Below, in pieces: positions 18,267-26,836 of a stretch of 64,000 nucleotides of DNA. Both the position numbers and the translations under genes were made by a program. The notes below the pieces were generated by a model, which did no database searches, was not told the origin of the DNA, and saw only the letters and a list, made by a program, of their open reading frames with translations. Position 1 is the stretch's first letter. Each line of letters opens with the position of its first letter. Origin of the DNA: Hyphomonas sp. (GTDB taxonomy: Bacteria; Pseudomonadota; Alphaproteobacteria; Caulobacterales; Hyphomonadaceae); the NCBI GenBank assembly GCA_017792365.1, contig CP051229.1, positions 62,001 to 126,000 on the forward strand, in the 5' to 3' direction.

Positions 18267-19179
18267 TCGGTTCGGGATAGCGGTCGGGCGTTTCTGCCGA
18301 CACGCAGCTCGCCAGCGTCCGGATCTCGTAGTCCGGGCGGAAGTGAAGGAAATAGGGCGTCGAATACCGCGAATAGCGGGCGCGCTCCCTGGATGGATTG
18401 ACCACGCGGTGGGTGGTGGAGGGCAGCGCGTGGTTGGTCAGGCGCTGCAGCATGTCGCCGATATTGACGACAAGTGAACCGGGCGGCGGATTGACCGACA
18501 GCCACGATCCGTTGCGGTGAAGCACCTCAAGGCCGGCCTCTTCAGCGCCCAGCAGCAGGGTGATGACGTTGATGTCCTCATGCGCGCCGGCGCGGACCGA
18601 ACCGGGCGCAGGCGGCTCCTGCTGCGCCGGATAGTGCAGCGAATTGCCGTCGCGGACCGGATCGGTGAAGAAATCCTTGCTTACCGGATCGGTGAAGAAA
18701 TCCTTGCTTAGTCCAAGGTGCAGCGCCACGGCGGAAAGCAATTCGCCGCCGAAACGGTCGAGCTCGGCGAACATGGCGTTGGTGTCGTCTTTCCAGCCTT
18801 CGACCTCCGAGACGTAGAGATTGGCGGCCATCATGTCGCGATAGGGGTGATCGTCCGGCAGCTCGCGGCCGACGTGCCAGAATTCCTTGAGGTCGCGCGC
18901 GGTTGCGCCCTTGGCGACCTCGATGCCGAACGGCGTATATCCGCGCTGGCCGCCGCCGCCCTTAACGAAGTATCTCTGCTTCACGTCGGCGGGCAGGGCG
19001 AAGAAGGCCTTGGCGGCTGCGAGGCCGCGGTCGAGCGTGGCGCCGTCCAGCGTGTGGCCGGAGACAACGGCGAAACCTGTTTCGCGGAATGAGGCGCCAA
19101 GGCGATCGGCAAACGCCGTCGGATCGTCGCGCCACAACTCGTATGGCACGGGTTTGAAGAGATCTGCAGACAGCGACAT
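18211..19179 (-). CDS. 2-oxoglutarate/Fe(II)-dependent oxygenase, isopenicillin-N-synthase-like, with internal 9-residue duplication
   Basis: 322 residues. The N-terminal DIOX_N domain includes FRETGFAVVSGHTLD and FFALPADVKQRYFV. The iron facial triad is H-x-D in AHEDINVITLLLG and the distal histidine in TTHRVVNPS, and the 2OG arginine lies in RYSTPYF. This is the family of non-heme oxygenases that hydroxylate or cyclise small molecules. A perfect 27-base tandem repeat duplicates KDFFTDPVS just before the triad, in frame. The duplicated loop is in a place where the family normally has one copy. Confidence 0.87.
   Translation of the reverse strand: MSLSADLFKPVPYELWRDDPTAFADRLGASFRETGFAVVSGHTLDGATLDRGLAAAKAFFALPADVKQRYFVKGGGGQRGYTPFGIEVAKGATARDLKEFWHVGRELPDDHPYRDMMAANLYVSEVEGWKDDTNAMFAELDRFGGELLSAVALHLGLSKDFFTDPVSKDFFTDPVRDGNSLHYPAQQEPPAPGSVRAGAHEDINVITLLLGAEEAGLEVLHRNGSWLSVNPPPGSLVVNIGDMLQRLTNHALPSTTHRVVNPSRERARYSRYSTPYFLHFRPDYEIRTLASCVSAETPDRYPEPITAQAYLQQRLKEIGLVM
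18656..18709. repeat. Perfect 27-bp tandem duplication inside the oxygenase gene
   Basis: Two identical 27-base units (18656-18682 and 18683-18709) begin ACCGGATCGGTG. The length is a multiple of three, so the reading frame is kept and nine residues are duplicated. Confidence 0.95.
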
Positions 19180-19344
19180 GGCCCTGGACTCGCGCTCGTG
19201 GGGTGCGGTGTCACTTTATATATAGGGCGCAGCGGCGAACCAACTGACCTTGGTCGTCGAGTCGAACCAATTATCAATACTTGGGATACGACTCGTAAAC
19301 CCAAATAAATTCCATCTTAACTTCAGAAAAATCCGCCGATTAAC

Positions 19345-19356
19345 TATAGTTCAAGT
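19345..19356 (+). promoter_or_regulatory. 12-bp motif TATAGTTCAAGT upstream of the Sel1 gene
   Basis: This 12-mer lies about 100 bases before the Sel1 start codon in an unusually AT-rich stretch (19250-19380). Its exact reverse complement occurs at 19854-19865 ahead of the polysaccharide gene. A related half (CTTGAATACTAT) follows at 19365-19376, giving an imperfect palindrome. A transcription-factor site is an inference. Confidence 0.4.
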
Positions 19357-19457
19357 GTTCTGCGCTTGAATACTATGAAGGTCGGGCAACCGACATGGTG
19401 GGGTGGGGCTGACCGGGAGAACTCCGATCGCTCCGCGTGTAGTTGAGGAATGCCAGA

Positions 19458-19730
19458 ATGGCTTATGCGGACATCCAGTTGGCGCCGCCAGAGGCGGGAC
19501 TGACCGCCCAGTCGGACGCCCAGGAATTGTACCGGATCGGTCTGATCTATTCGAACGGTACGGACGTGCCGGTGGATTACGTCGCCGCGCACAAATGGTT
19601 CAATCTCGCCAGCGCCCGCGGTTGTGAAGAAGCCCGCGTCTGCCGCGAGGAGATGGCCGACCTTCTCGACGACCGCGAAATCAAGAAAGCGCTGAAAGCC
19701 GCTCGCCAGTGGTTGGCCAAGGCCAACTAA
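19458..19730 (+). CDS. Small Sel1-repeat protein
   Basis: 90 residues, start at ATG 19458 with GAGGAA seven bases upstream. Residues about 20-58 form one Sel1/TPR-like helical hairpin: AQELYRIGLIYSNGTDVPVDYVAAHKWFNLASARGCEEA, read across that span. A second, lysine-rich helix follows (REIKKALKAARQWL). There is no signal peptide, so it is likely cytosolic. Sel1 repeats mediate protein-protein contacts. The partner is unknown; it sits just ahead of polysaccharide genes and shares a 12-bp motif with their promoter region. Confidence 0.82.
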   Translation: MAYADIQLAPPEAGLTAQSDAQELYRIGLIYSNGTDVPVDYVAAHKWFNLASARGCEEARVCREEMADLLDDREIKKALKAARQWLAKAN

Positions 19731-19766
19731 GTCGGCTCACTCGCCGGGGCTCGCTCCCCAATCGCA

Positions 19767-19794
19767 AAGCCGCGCCTCTCGCCGGGCGCGGCTT
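19767..19794 (+). terminator. GC-rich hairpin after the Sel1 gene
   Basis: AAGCCGCGCC pairs with GGCGCGGCTT over an eight-base loop. The following T content is poor, so this is a hairpin with possible terminator role rather than a clear intrinsic terminator. Confidence 0.4.
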
Positions 19795-19853
19795 CGTGCG
19801 TTCTGAGCTATGCGCTGAAGCATCCTGGCGGCAGCGCCGCGACCTCATGCAAT

Positions 19854-19865
19854 ACTTGAACTATA
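19854..19865 (-). promoter_or_regulatory. 12-bp motif ACTTGAACTATA upstream of the polysaccharide pair
   Basis: Exact reverse complement of the 12-mer at 19345-19356. It lies about 100 bases ahead of the TTG start at 19965, a similar distance as the first copy from the Sel1 gene. Confidence 0.4.
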
Positions 19866-19964
19866 CTTGCCCGTGGCGCCGCTAGCGGCCTGGCAAGTCT
19901 GGCTAATTCATTCTTAATGCGGCCCGTCCAAGCCTGATGTTCATACCGTCGGGGATTCGCGACG

Positions 19965-21425
19965 TTGAGCGAGCGCGCAACACATCACAGCCGGCACGAG
20001 CCAGCGCGACCAGGACATGCCCGATCCGGCCCCGGCCCGGTCAGGGCGCGTCTCGGCGTTCTTGATCTGTTGCTTTACCTGTGGCGCGCCCGCCTGTTGA
20101 TGTTCCTCGTGTTTTTCCTGTTCGTCCTGATCGGCCTGGCGGTTACGCAACTCTTCCCGGCCAACGCGATCGCGCGCGCCCGCGTACTGGTCGAGACGCC
20201 GCCGGACATCTCAATGACGATGCGGCCGGGCGAGGCGGCGCGGCTGGAAATCAGACCGGACGCTGCATCCGCTGAGGCCGAGGTCGAACGCGCGCGCACA
20301 CTGGCCTACGCGCAGGCCGCCATCGCAGAACTGGGCGCCGACCGCTTCTTCGAGCCGGGGATCGGCGGCGCGTTCCTGCAGCCCGCCGAGCAGCACGGTG
20401 AGTCAGCAGGGGACTTCCTCGACCGTATCGTCGTGCGCGCGGTCACCGGATCCTCAGCCGTGGAGTTTCAGTACGGACACCCGAACGGCGATGTCGCACG
20501 TGACGCGCTCGACGCCTATGTCCGCGCCTACATCAGCGACCGGAACAAACTTGAACCGGCAACGCTGCGCGGCGCGCGCCAGCCCGATCCTGTCGAGGGC
20601 GCGGACACGCTTGAAGACGTCAACGCCCAGATCCTTGCCTTCATGGATGCGAATGACATCACCAGTCTCGATGCGGAAATCGCCGCGGCCGACGCAGCGC
20701 TCGGCGTCGTGGCGGCGGCGCAGATCGACGCTCGGTCTGCGCTGAGCGGCGCCCGTGGCCGCGCCCGCGAGCTGGAGGCCGAGCTTGCGAAGACAGACGC
20801 GGAGATCGAGCTCTTCGTCGAAACCGTCAGCACGGACCGGCTGGCCGCGCTGGCTTCCGAGCGAGACCAGATGCATGCGCGCTTCGGCCCTGACCATCCC
20901 GTTGTCCGCGAGCTGGACGCCCAGATCGCGAACGAGCGCGAGGGGCCGTCACAGGTATTGTCGGCCGATCGGCGCCGCACTGGGCCAAACCCGGTTCGCC
21001 AACATTTGATGCACGAGGCGGCGACAGCGCGGGCGGATGTTGCGGCGCTCGTCAGGCAGAACGCGGCGCTGGACGCCCAGCGTCTGGAAGCCGAACAAAC
21101 CCGGCGTGCGCTCGCGGCGCTGGAGCCGGAATGGCGCGCCTTGCAGAGCCGCCGCAGCGCGCTCGAAGCGGCGCCGACGACCACAGATACGAAGGTTCAA
21201 GCAGAACATGAGGTGCGCGAGACGGTCAGCATCCTTGAAGCCCCGCGACTGGTGGGCGGGAGCAGGCCGGGACTGCATCTGGTCGGGTGGTTCGCAGCTT
21301 TGGGCGGCATCGCGGCGCTCGCAGCCGGGCTGATCCGAGGCTGGCTCGCCCGCGGCATGCCGGGCGCGGGCGCAGCTGAACGAACGCTTGGCCTGCGCGT
21401 GCTGGCCTCCGTCAGGGACGTGTGA
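19965..21425 (+). CDS. Wzz/GumC-type polysaccharide co-polymerase (HfsA-like)
   Basis: 486 residues. Membrane helix one is at about 43-63 (LMFLVFFLFVLIGLAVTQLF) and helix two near 440-460 (GLHLVGWFAALGGIAALAAGLI). Between them lie a periplasmic alpha/beta base and long coiled-coil helices rich in Ala, Glu and Arg, the chain-length determinant plan. The start is a TTG at 19965 with poor ribosome-site bases, so translation may be weak. The next gene starts five bases after its stop and encodes a P-loop protein. The order matches hfsA-hfsB of Caulobacter holdfast synthesis, which is an inference by analogy. Confidence 0.82.
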   Translation: MSERATHHSRHEPARPGHARSGPGPVRARLGVLDLLLYLWRARLLMFLVFFLFVLIGLAVTQLFPANAIARARVLVETPPDISMTMRPGEAARLEIRPDAASAEAEVERARTLAYAQAAIAELGADRFFEPGIGGAFLQPAEQHGESAGDFLDRIVVRAVTGSSAVEFQYGHPNGDVARDALDAYVRAYISDRNKLEPATLRGARQPDPVEGADTLEDVNAQILAFMDANDITSLDAEIAAADAALGVVAAAQIDARSALSGARGRARELEAELAKTDAEIELFVETVSTDRLAALASERDQMHARFGPDHPVVRELDAQIANEREGPSQVLSADRRRTGPNPVRQHLMHEAATARADVAALVRQNAALDAQRLEAEQTRRALAALEPEWRALQSRRSALEAAPTTTDTKVQAEHEVRETVSILEAPRLVGGSRPGLHLVGWFAALGGIAALAAGLIRGWLARGMPGAGAAERTLGLRVLASVRDV

Positions 21426-21429
21426 GGGC

Positions 21430-22137
21430 GTGCGGGACCTTCAGAGCGACACCGCCGATCTCAACCGGCAGCTATCACGATCCGGAATGGTCGATGGCGG
21501 ACGCATCGTCATGTTCATCGCCGCGCGGCAGGGGGATGGGACCTCCAGCCTTGCTGTGTCATCGGCGCTCAACGCTGCCACGCGGGTCCAGCGGCCAGCC
21601 TGGCTGATCGACCTTGATGTCGCCGGGAACCGGCTGTTCAACGCGTTCGCTGTCGGCGACCTGAGTCATAAGTATGGAGGCGTGGGCAGGCCGTATTCGG
21701 CGTGCCTGCGCGAGCGCCCGTTCGTATCGATCCGGACGGAAGATGGCCCGGTTGAAGTCGATCCGCGGGCGTTCACCGCGCATCAGGTCGGCGACACGAA
21801 GCTGATGGTCACGCACTTCGATACCAATTCGCTGAAATCCAGACAGAGCCTGCAGGTTGCGGCGGAACCGGCCTACTGGGCGGCTGTGCGCCGCGCGACG
21901 GACTGGACCGTCGTGGATGCGCCGGCGCTGGAGACCTCATCCGCCGGGCTGGCGGTGGCGGCGCAGATGGACAATTGCATCATCGTCGCCAGCGCCGACG
22001 ACACCTCGCCGGAAGACGTTGCGGAACTGCGGGACCAGCTGGAAGACCACGGCGCGCGCGTGACCGGCGTGGTGATGAACAGGGTGCAGCGAGACGCCAT
22101 GTTCTTCGACAAGATCTGGCGCGGCGTTCGTCGCTAG
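21430..22137 (+). CDS. BY-kinase-like P-loop protein lacking the Walker A lysine (HfsB-like)
   Basis: About 235 residues resembling the cytoplasmic ATPase half of bacterial tyrosine kinases and MinD/ParA folds. The Walker A position reads ARQGDGTSSLAV (residues 32-43), without the invariant GK[ST] lysine. The Walker A-prime region is WLIDLDVAGN and the Walker B-like strand TVVDAPALE. No tyrosine cluster is seen at the C-terminus. It is therefore probably a non-catalytic partner of the adjacent co-polymerase. The start is uncertain: GTG at 21430, an ATG at 21388 inside the upstream gene, or ATG 21487. Its TAG shares CTAG with the convergent gene. Confidence 0.75.
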   Translation: MRDLQSDTADLNRQLSRSGMVDGGRIVMFIAARQGDGTSSLAVSSALNAATRVQRPAWLIDLDVAGNRLFNAFAVGDLSHKYGGVGRPYSACLRERPFVSIRTEDGPVEVDPRAFTAHQVGDTKLMVTHFDTNSLKSRQSLQVAAEPAYWAAVRRATDWTVVDAPALETSSAGLAVAAQMDNCIIVASADDTSPEDVAELRDQLEDHGARVTGVVMNRVQRDAMFFDKIWRGVRR

Positions 22138-22631
22138 CGCTCTGTGGTCTTCGGCGACGGCTGGAGAAGCCCGGCGCGAATGAATGAGCGCGCCGCGCCG
22201 AGATAGTTTGCATGCAGCGCAGCGATCAGCACGATCCCCGCCGCGGGGATCAGCAACGGCAGCTGAGCCATGGACCCGCCGGCCACAGCGAAGATCGCAG
22301 TGGCTGCAAGTGCGGCCAGGGCCGCGCCGAGCCCGGTGCGCGCGAGGTGAGGCAGGAAGGCATTGTCGCGCCTTGAGCCGACGAGGTGCGCCGCCCACGC
22401 GCCGGTCACGATCACCGCCGGGAGGAGGAGGAAGTAGGCGGCCAGTGGCGAGCTGGCGGGCCAGACCGCAACGCCGTGCGCGCGGGCCAGGGCCCACACT
22501 GCGGGCGTCAGGAGCAACAGGTCGACACAAATGGCGGGGAGTACGAGGGACGACAGCGTAAGGTCGCCTTTCCCGCTCCCTGAAGCAGCGGCAGCGCCGC
22601 GCGGGGTGGTTGAGTCAGCTGTATGCCGCAT
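22134..22631 (-). CDS. Four-helix membrane protein, possibly related to polyprenyl sugar transferase N-termini
   Basis: 165 residues with about four membrane segments: 27-47, 61-83, 100-117 and 122-143. The pattern of four helices ending in ARSFIRAGLLQPSP resembles the membrane part of WbaP-type sugar transferases, but no catalytic domain follows. I cannot assign a function. It is convergent with the P-loop gene and sits in the polysaccharide neighbourhood, so a role in envelope polysaccharide synthesis is plausible but unproven. Confidence 0.6.
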   Translation of the reverse strand: MRHTADSTTPRGAAAASGSGKGDLTLSSLVLPAICVDLLLLTPAVWALARAHGVAVWPASSPLAAYFLLLPAVIVTGAWAAHLVGSRRDNAFLPHLARTGLGAALAALAATAIFAVAGGSMAQLPLLIPAAGIVLIAALHANYLGAARSFIRAGLLQPSPKTTER

Positions 22632-22760
22632 GGCCCTGGCCTCCCTTCATTCGGGACGAGGCTAGGGCGGCAAGCTCAATATCCGCTCAGTAAGACCGGC
22701 TGAATTTGATGGAAATCGGCGGCCGGCGCGCCACGATTGGGCCGCGCCGGCCAGTCCGTT

Positions 22761-23438
22761 CTAGACGTAGTTGATCAGGCAGCCGTCGGCTTCCAGTTTT
22801 TCCGGGTGGGGCAGCTCGGTTCCGGCAAGCATCGCGTCCAGCACGTCGCGGACGTAATGGTTGTCGGCAACGGCCTTCTCGCGGCCATAGGTGAGCCGGT
22901 CATCCAGCGGGCCGTGATAGATCAGCTCCCAGTTCTGAGGATCGACGACATAGACTTCCGCCGTCCGGACGGCGCCGAGATAGCGGCTGACGTCCTGCGA
23001 CTCGTCCTTGAGGATCGGCATGTTGATGGCGAACTTCTCGTCCTCGGCTTTGATCTTCTCCGGATTGTCCTGGATGAAGGCGTTGACCATCAGGAAGTCG
23101 ACGTTCTTCGCGGAGTATTCGGACGCCACTTCCTTGAGGGTCGGCAGCATCTTCTGGACGATCGGGCAGCCATTGCCCTGCATCACCAGCACGACGGCGT
23201 CGGCCTCGTTGTAGTCATAGAGCGCATGCTCGACGCCGTTCTGGTCGGAGAGGTTGAAGTTGGCGACGGTTTCACCGACCGCGACGACTTCGCTGTCAGC
23301 GGTCACGGTTTCCGCGGGCGTCTGCGCCTCGGCGGCGGACGAGGCGTTGACCTGCTCCTGCGAACAGGCGGCCAGCGCGAGGGCCGAGGCGCCTAGCGCC
23401 AGCATGGAAACGGCGAAGCGGCGAGGGCGTTTCGACAT
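22761..23438 (-). CDS. Redoxin-family (thioredoxin-like) lipoprotein
   Basis: 225 residues. A lipoprotein signal ends at the lipobox LAAC (cysteine about 24), followed by an acidic, Ala/Thr-rich spacer. From about residue 52 an AhpC/TSA-like thioredoxin fold begins: VGETVANFNLSDQNG, then VVLVMQGNGCPIVQKMLPTLKEV with one active cysteine (CPIV, so no CxxC). The fold continues with FLMVNAF and AEVYVVDPQNWELIYHGPLDD. Such proteins are often found with PQQ dehydrogenases or receptors. It lies on the same strand downstream of the TonB receptor, but a strong terminator separates them. Confidence 0.82.
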   Translation of the reverse strand: MSKRPRRFAVSMLALGASALALAACSQEQVNASSAAEAQTPAETVTADSEVVAVGETVANFNLSDQNGVEHALYDYNEADAVVLVMQGNGCPIVQKMLPTLKEVASEYSAKNVDFLMVNAFIQDNPEKIKAEDEKFAINMPILKDESQDVSRYLGAVRTAEVYVVDPQNWELIYHGPLDDRLTYGREKAVADNHYVRDVLDAMLAGTELPHPEKLEADGCLINYV

Positions 23439-23602
23439 GGCTGAAATCTCCTCCTTGAATCCGGGTATTACCTACCACTTGAATATGGTCTCGGCTTGCG
23501 CGAGGTCAAACCGGACACCCCGGAAACACTGAAATGTGTACCGCCTTCAGGTGAGGGCGTCTCGGGCAGAATTCCTTAACGTCAATTTCGTTCTGCAGCG
23601 CA

Positions 23603-23632
23603 CAAAAAAACAGGCGGCCGAAGCCGCCTGTT
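23603..23632 (-). terminator. Intrinsic terminator of the TonB-dependent receptor gene
   Basis: On the minus strand ACAGGCGGC, TTCG loop, GCCGCCTGT, then a run of seven T. A tetraloop, a nine-base-pair GC stem and a U-tract make this a textbook rho-independent terminator, 28 bases after the receptor stop codon. Confidence 0.93.
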
Positions 23633-23659
23633 CCATTGATCTGATCCAGTCTGTCGAGA

Positions 23660-26600
23660 CTAGAAGTTCTTCCGGATACCCAGCTCGATCGTGCGACCGA
23701 GGGCGTTGCCGCCTGCCCGCGGATCGTAGCCAAGCTCGATCTGAGCCGGCGGAGGATCGCGGTCCTCGATGTTCTCGACCGACAGCGACAGGCGCAGATC
23801 GTCGGTCACATCGAACAGGTAGTAGAGGTTCAGCGAGTACCAGTCCTCGCCTTCCTCGCCGTACTGGACACCCGTCCGCTCGTCCTGAACCGCCGAAACG
23901 TAGTTCAGCTGGCCACGGATCGTGTGGCGGTCGAAGGAGAACGCCGCGTAGGAGTTCACGCGCCATTCCGGAACCGGCACACCGACGGTCGAGAAGTTGA
24001 GGAAGCCGAGGCGATCCTCTGCTGCTTCGACCTCGATGCCGTCCAGCGTACGAGCCGACACCGTCTGCTCGGTGACTTGGGTCGCCGTGACATCAAGCGT
24101 CAGGTCACCGGAACCGACCGGGAGGCGGTACTGCGCCTGATAGTCGACGCCGTTGGTCGTCTGACCGAACGCGTTGCCGACTTCCGAGCGAATGACCGAG
24201 AACGCGTCGGATGTGGTCGTGCCCTGTACGCACGCGCCGCCAGGCGACTGAGGCGTGTCGCTGAAGGTGATGCGGTTGATGAATGGGCTTGAGCAATCCA
24301 TCAGGTTGAAGCCGCCCACGGTTGTCGAGAGGGTCGACGCCGCGAGGATCTGGTTATGCGAAGCCAGTTCCGCGATCTCGTTCTCCGTTTCGATGTCGAA
24401 GTAATCGACGATGAAGCGGAAATCGTGATCCGGCGAGAAGCCCTGAGACTGCCAGATCAGGCCAGCGTTCCATGCGGTCGCTTCTTCCGCCTGGACGTCC
24501 GCCCGCGTGGTCAGCTGGAAGGCTTTCCAGTTGCGGTTGGCGCGGTCGTAAGAACGGACCACGTTGTTGACCTCGCCCGGGATCAGGCCGATCGGCGGCG
24601 TCTGGTAGTTCGTGCCGTAGGAGCCGCGGATCGACAGCGGTCCGAACACGTCCCACTTGCCCGAGATCTTGTAGACCGTAGCGCCGAGGCCGCCGGAGAA
24701 GTCTTCGCGACGAACAGCCGCCTGGAGGTTCACACGATCATGCAGCGGGATGGCCAACTCACCGAAGTAGGAGAATTGCTGACGGTCCGCGTAATCTGGC
24801 GGGTTGATGCCAAAGAACTGGAACGGACCCTCACCGCCGGCGCAGCCGGTGTGACGCGGATCGGACGTCGGGAACGGCGTCTGCGGGATCGGCTCGAAGT
24901 TGCCGTCGTTATCCGTGTCGATGCCGGTCGTGTAGCTCGTCGGCCACAGGCAGGGCGTGTTGCCGTTGTACAGGTCGTCCGGAACCACCTCGCGCAGTTC
25001 GACCTGGCGCCATTGGGTGCCGAGGCCCCAGGCGACATTGCCGCCCGGCAGCTGGATGCCCGTCTCGCCGCTGAAAACAGCGTCGATGGTGAGGCTGTTC
25101 GTGACCGTTTCGGAGAACCGGTCGTTGACGATCCAGCTATAGAGCGACGGATCGTTCTCCAGGCCCGGCACATAGCTCGGGTTTTCTGCGCCCGTCATCG
25201 GCTGGTTCGGGAAGCTGGACGCAAACGGGTTCCAGTAGAGGCAACCGTTTTGACCGGCGGCAGCCGGGTTCTGCGTGCCGAACTGGAGCGGGTTCAGGTC
25301 AGCCGCAGCACAGTTCGGACCGCCGAAGCCCGACAGAGCTTCCTGGAAGCGGTACGTCAGGACGTCCGCGGCGTCGCCTTCCGAGTTCGCCTGGTTGTAG
25401 GTCGCTGCCACGTCGAAGCTGATGCCCTGAAGGAAATCAGCGACTGCGGCCAGATCGCCGCTCAGGCCTGAGCTTACGCGCCAGACCGAGTTGTTGATCC
25501 GCGACGGGACGCCGAACGTGCCCTGACCGCCAAGGACGGGGTTACCGCCATGGGCCAGCGGACGGAAGGTGATTGGCGTCGCGCCCTGGATCGCGCCGTA
25601 GAACGGGCTGTTCACCAGACCCGAACGTTGGGCGAATTCATCCCAACCTGGGTTGGAACGCGGCACATAGTACTGCTGGGTCAGACCCGCGTCGCGGGCC
25701 GGCCCGCGCACGACTGGCTGCGATGGCGAGCCGTAGACTTCCGGCACATCGACGACGCCGAACGCCGCGTCCATGTGGAACTCGACGTTGTCGTTGATGA
25801 CGCTGTTGAGTTGCGCGTATCCGCGGAACGTGTCCTGATCTTCGACCAGGTTGTAGTACGGGATGTAGTTGTACGAGCAGGTGAACGCGTTGCCGTAAAT
25901 ACCGCCCACGGCGCCACAGGAAGCCGGCGTAAAATCGCTGGCGAAGCCAAACACAGGCCCATATTCGTCAATGTATGAGTTGCTGTCTGGAGCCGTTGGA
26001 CGCGCGCCAAGAGCACGCCAGCCCGCCAGGTTGGTCAGCGTCGACCATGGGGCAGAGTTGGCCACTTCACCGTTTGTGCCGTCGTAATCAAGCGATGGCT
26101 GGGTAATGCCTGGACGATCAAGCGTGTTCAGGCGCGAGCGGTGTTCCCACTCGGCAGACCACACGAAGTTGGTGTCGCCTTCACCGAACCCGCCGAGAAC
26201 GGCAATTCCATAGTCGCCATCGGAGGAGTCGATGAACTTGTATTGAGCGGATGTTTCAAGCCCGACGAAATTGTCGCGCGTGATGAAGTTGACCACGCCG
26301 CCGGTCGCGTCGGCGCCGTACGTCACTGCCGCGCCGTCTTTCAGGATCTCGGTACGCGCCACTGCGATCGAGGGGATCAGGGCTGCGTTTTCGCTGACCC
26401 GGCGACCGTTGAGCAGCGTCAGCGTCTTGTCAGCGCCGATACCGCGGAGGTTGAAGCTCGGCGAACCGGTCGAGGCGGCGCCGCCGAAGTAGTAGGCTTC
26501 ACCCGTGGTCGGACCGGAAGCAGTCAGGTTCTTGACGAACTCGAGCGCGGTCGGTGCGCCTTGCTCTTCCAGTTCTTCATTGGTGAAAACTTCGACCGGC

Positions 26601-26836
26601 AGAGCGGCGTCTTCGGCCGAACCCTGGATCAGCGAGCCCGTAACGACGACCCGCTCGGCGCCGCCTTGGGCCGCCGGACCGGCTGCCGTCTGGTCGACCT
26701 GAGCGGCCGCTTCCTGCGGGCCGGAAATGTTTGTCGTGGTGATGGCGTCTGACGCTTGTTGCGCCCACATGGGCAGCGCGCTGGACATACCGATGATGAT
26801 CGCAGCGCTGGATGCGCCGCGCAGTGAGAACTTCAT
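23660..26836 (-). CDS. TonB-dependent outer-membrane receptor
   Basis: 1058 residues. A signal peptide (residues 1-25, ending MWAQQ) leads into a plug domain with RVVVTGSLIQGSAED, ALEFVKNL, FNLRGIGADKTLTLLNGRRV and TEILKDGAAVTYGADATGGVVNFITR. A 22-strand beta-barrel follows and ends in LGIRKNF with the terminal phenylalanine expected of barrel proteins. The iron-independent length and large loops are typical of Caulobacterales receptors that import glycans or other large ligands; the ligand cannot be told. The start has GGGGAGG upstream. It stands alone between a terminator and a 656-base gap. Confidence 0.93.
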   Translation of the reverse strand: MKFSLRGASSAAIIIGMSSALPMWAQQASDAITTTNISGPQEAAAQVDQTAAGPAAQGGAERVVVTGSLIQGSAEDAALPVEVFTNEELEEQGAPTALEFVKNLTASGPTTGEAYYFGGAASTGSPSFNLRGIGADKTLTLLNGRRVSENAALIPSIAVARTEILKDGAAVTYGADATGGVVNFITRDNFVGLETSAQYKFIDSSDGDYGIAVLGGFGEGDTNFVWSAEWEHRSRLNTLDRPGITQPSLDYDGTNGEVANSAPWSTLTNLAGWRALGARPTAPDSNSYIDEYGPVFGFASDFTPASCGAVGGIYGNAFTCSYNYIPYYNLVEDQDTFRGYAQLNSVINDNVEFHMDAAFGVVDVPEVYGSPSQPVVRGPARDAGLTQQYYVPRSNPGWDEFAQRSGLVNSPFYGAIQGATPITFRPLAHGGNPVLGGQGTFGVPSRINNSVWRVSSGLSGDLAAVADFLQGISFDVAATYNQANSEGDAADVLTYRFQEALSGFGGPNCAAADLNPLQFGTQNPAAAGQNGCLYWNPFASSFPNQPMTGAENPSYVPGLENDPSLYSWIVNDRFSETVTNSLTIDAVFSGETGIQLPGGNVAWGLGTQWRQVELREVVPDDLYNGNTPCLWPTSYTTGIDTDNDGNFEPIPQTPFPTSDPRHTGCAGGEGPFQFFGINPPDYADRQQFSYFGELAIPLHDRVNLQAAVRREDFSGGLGATVYKISGKWDVFGPLSIRGSYGTNYQTPPIGLIPGEVNNVVRSYDRANRNWKAFQLTTRADVQAEEATAWNAGLIWQSQGFSPDHDFRFIVDYFDIETENEIAELASHNQILAASTLSTTVGGFNLMDCSSPFINRITFSDTPQSPGGACVQGTTTSDAFSVIRSEVGNAFGQTTNGVDYQAQYRLPVGSGDLTLDVTATQVTEQTVSARTLDGIEVEAAEDRLGFLNFSTVGVPVPEWRVNSYAAFSFDRHTIRGQLNYVSAVQDERTGVQYGEEGEDWYSLNLYYLFDVTDDLRLSLSVENIEDRDPPPAQIELGYDPRAGGNALGRTIELGIRKNF

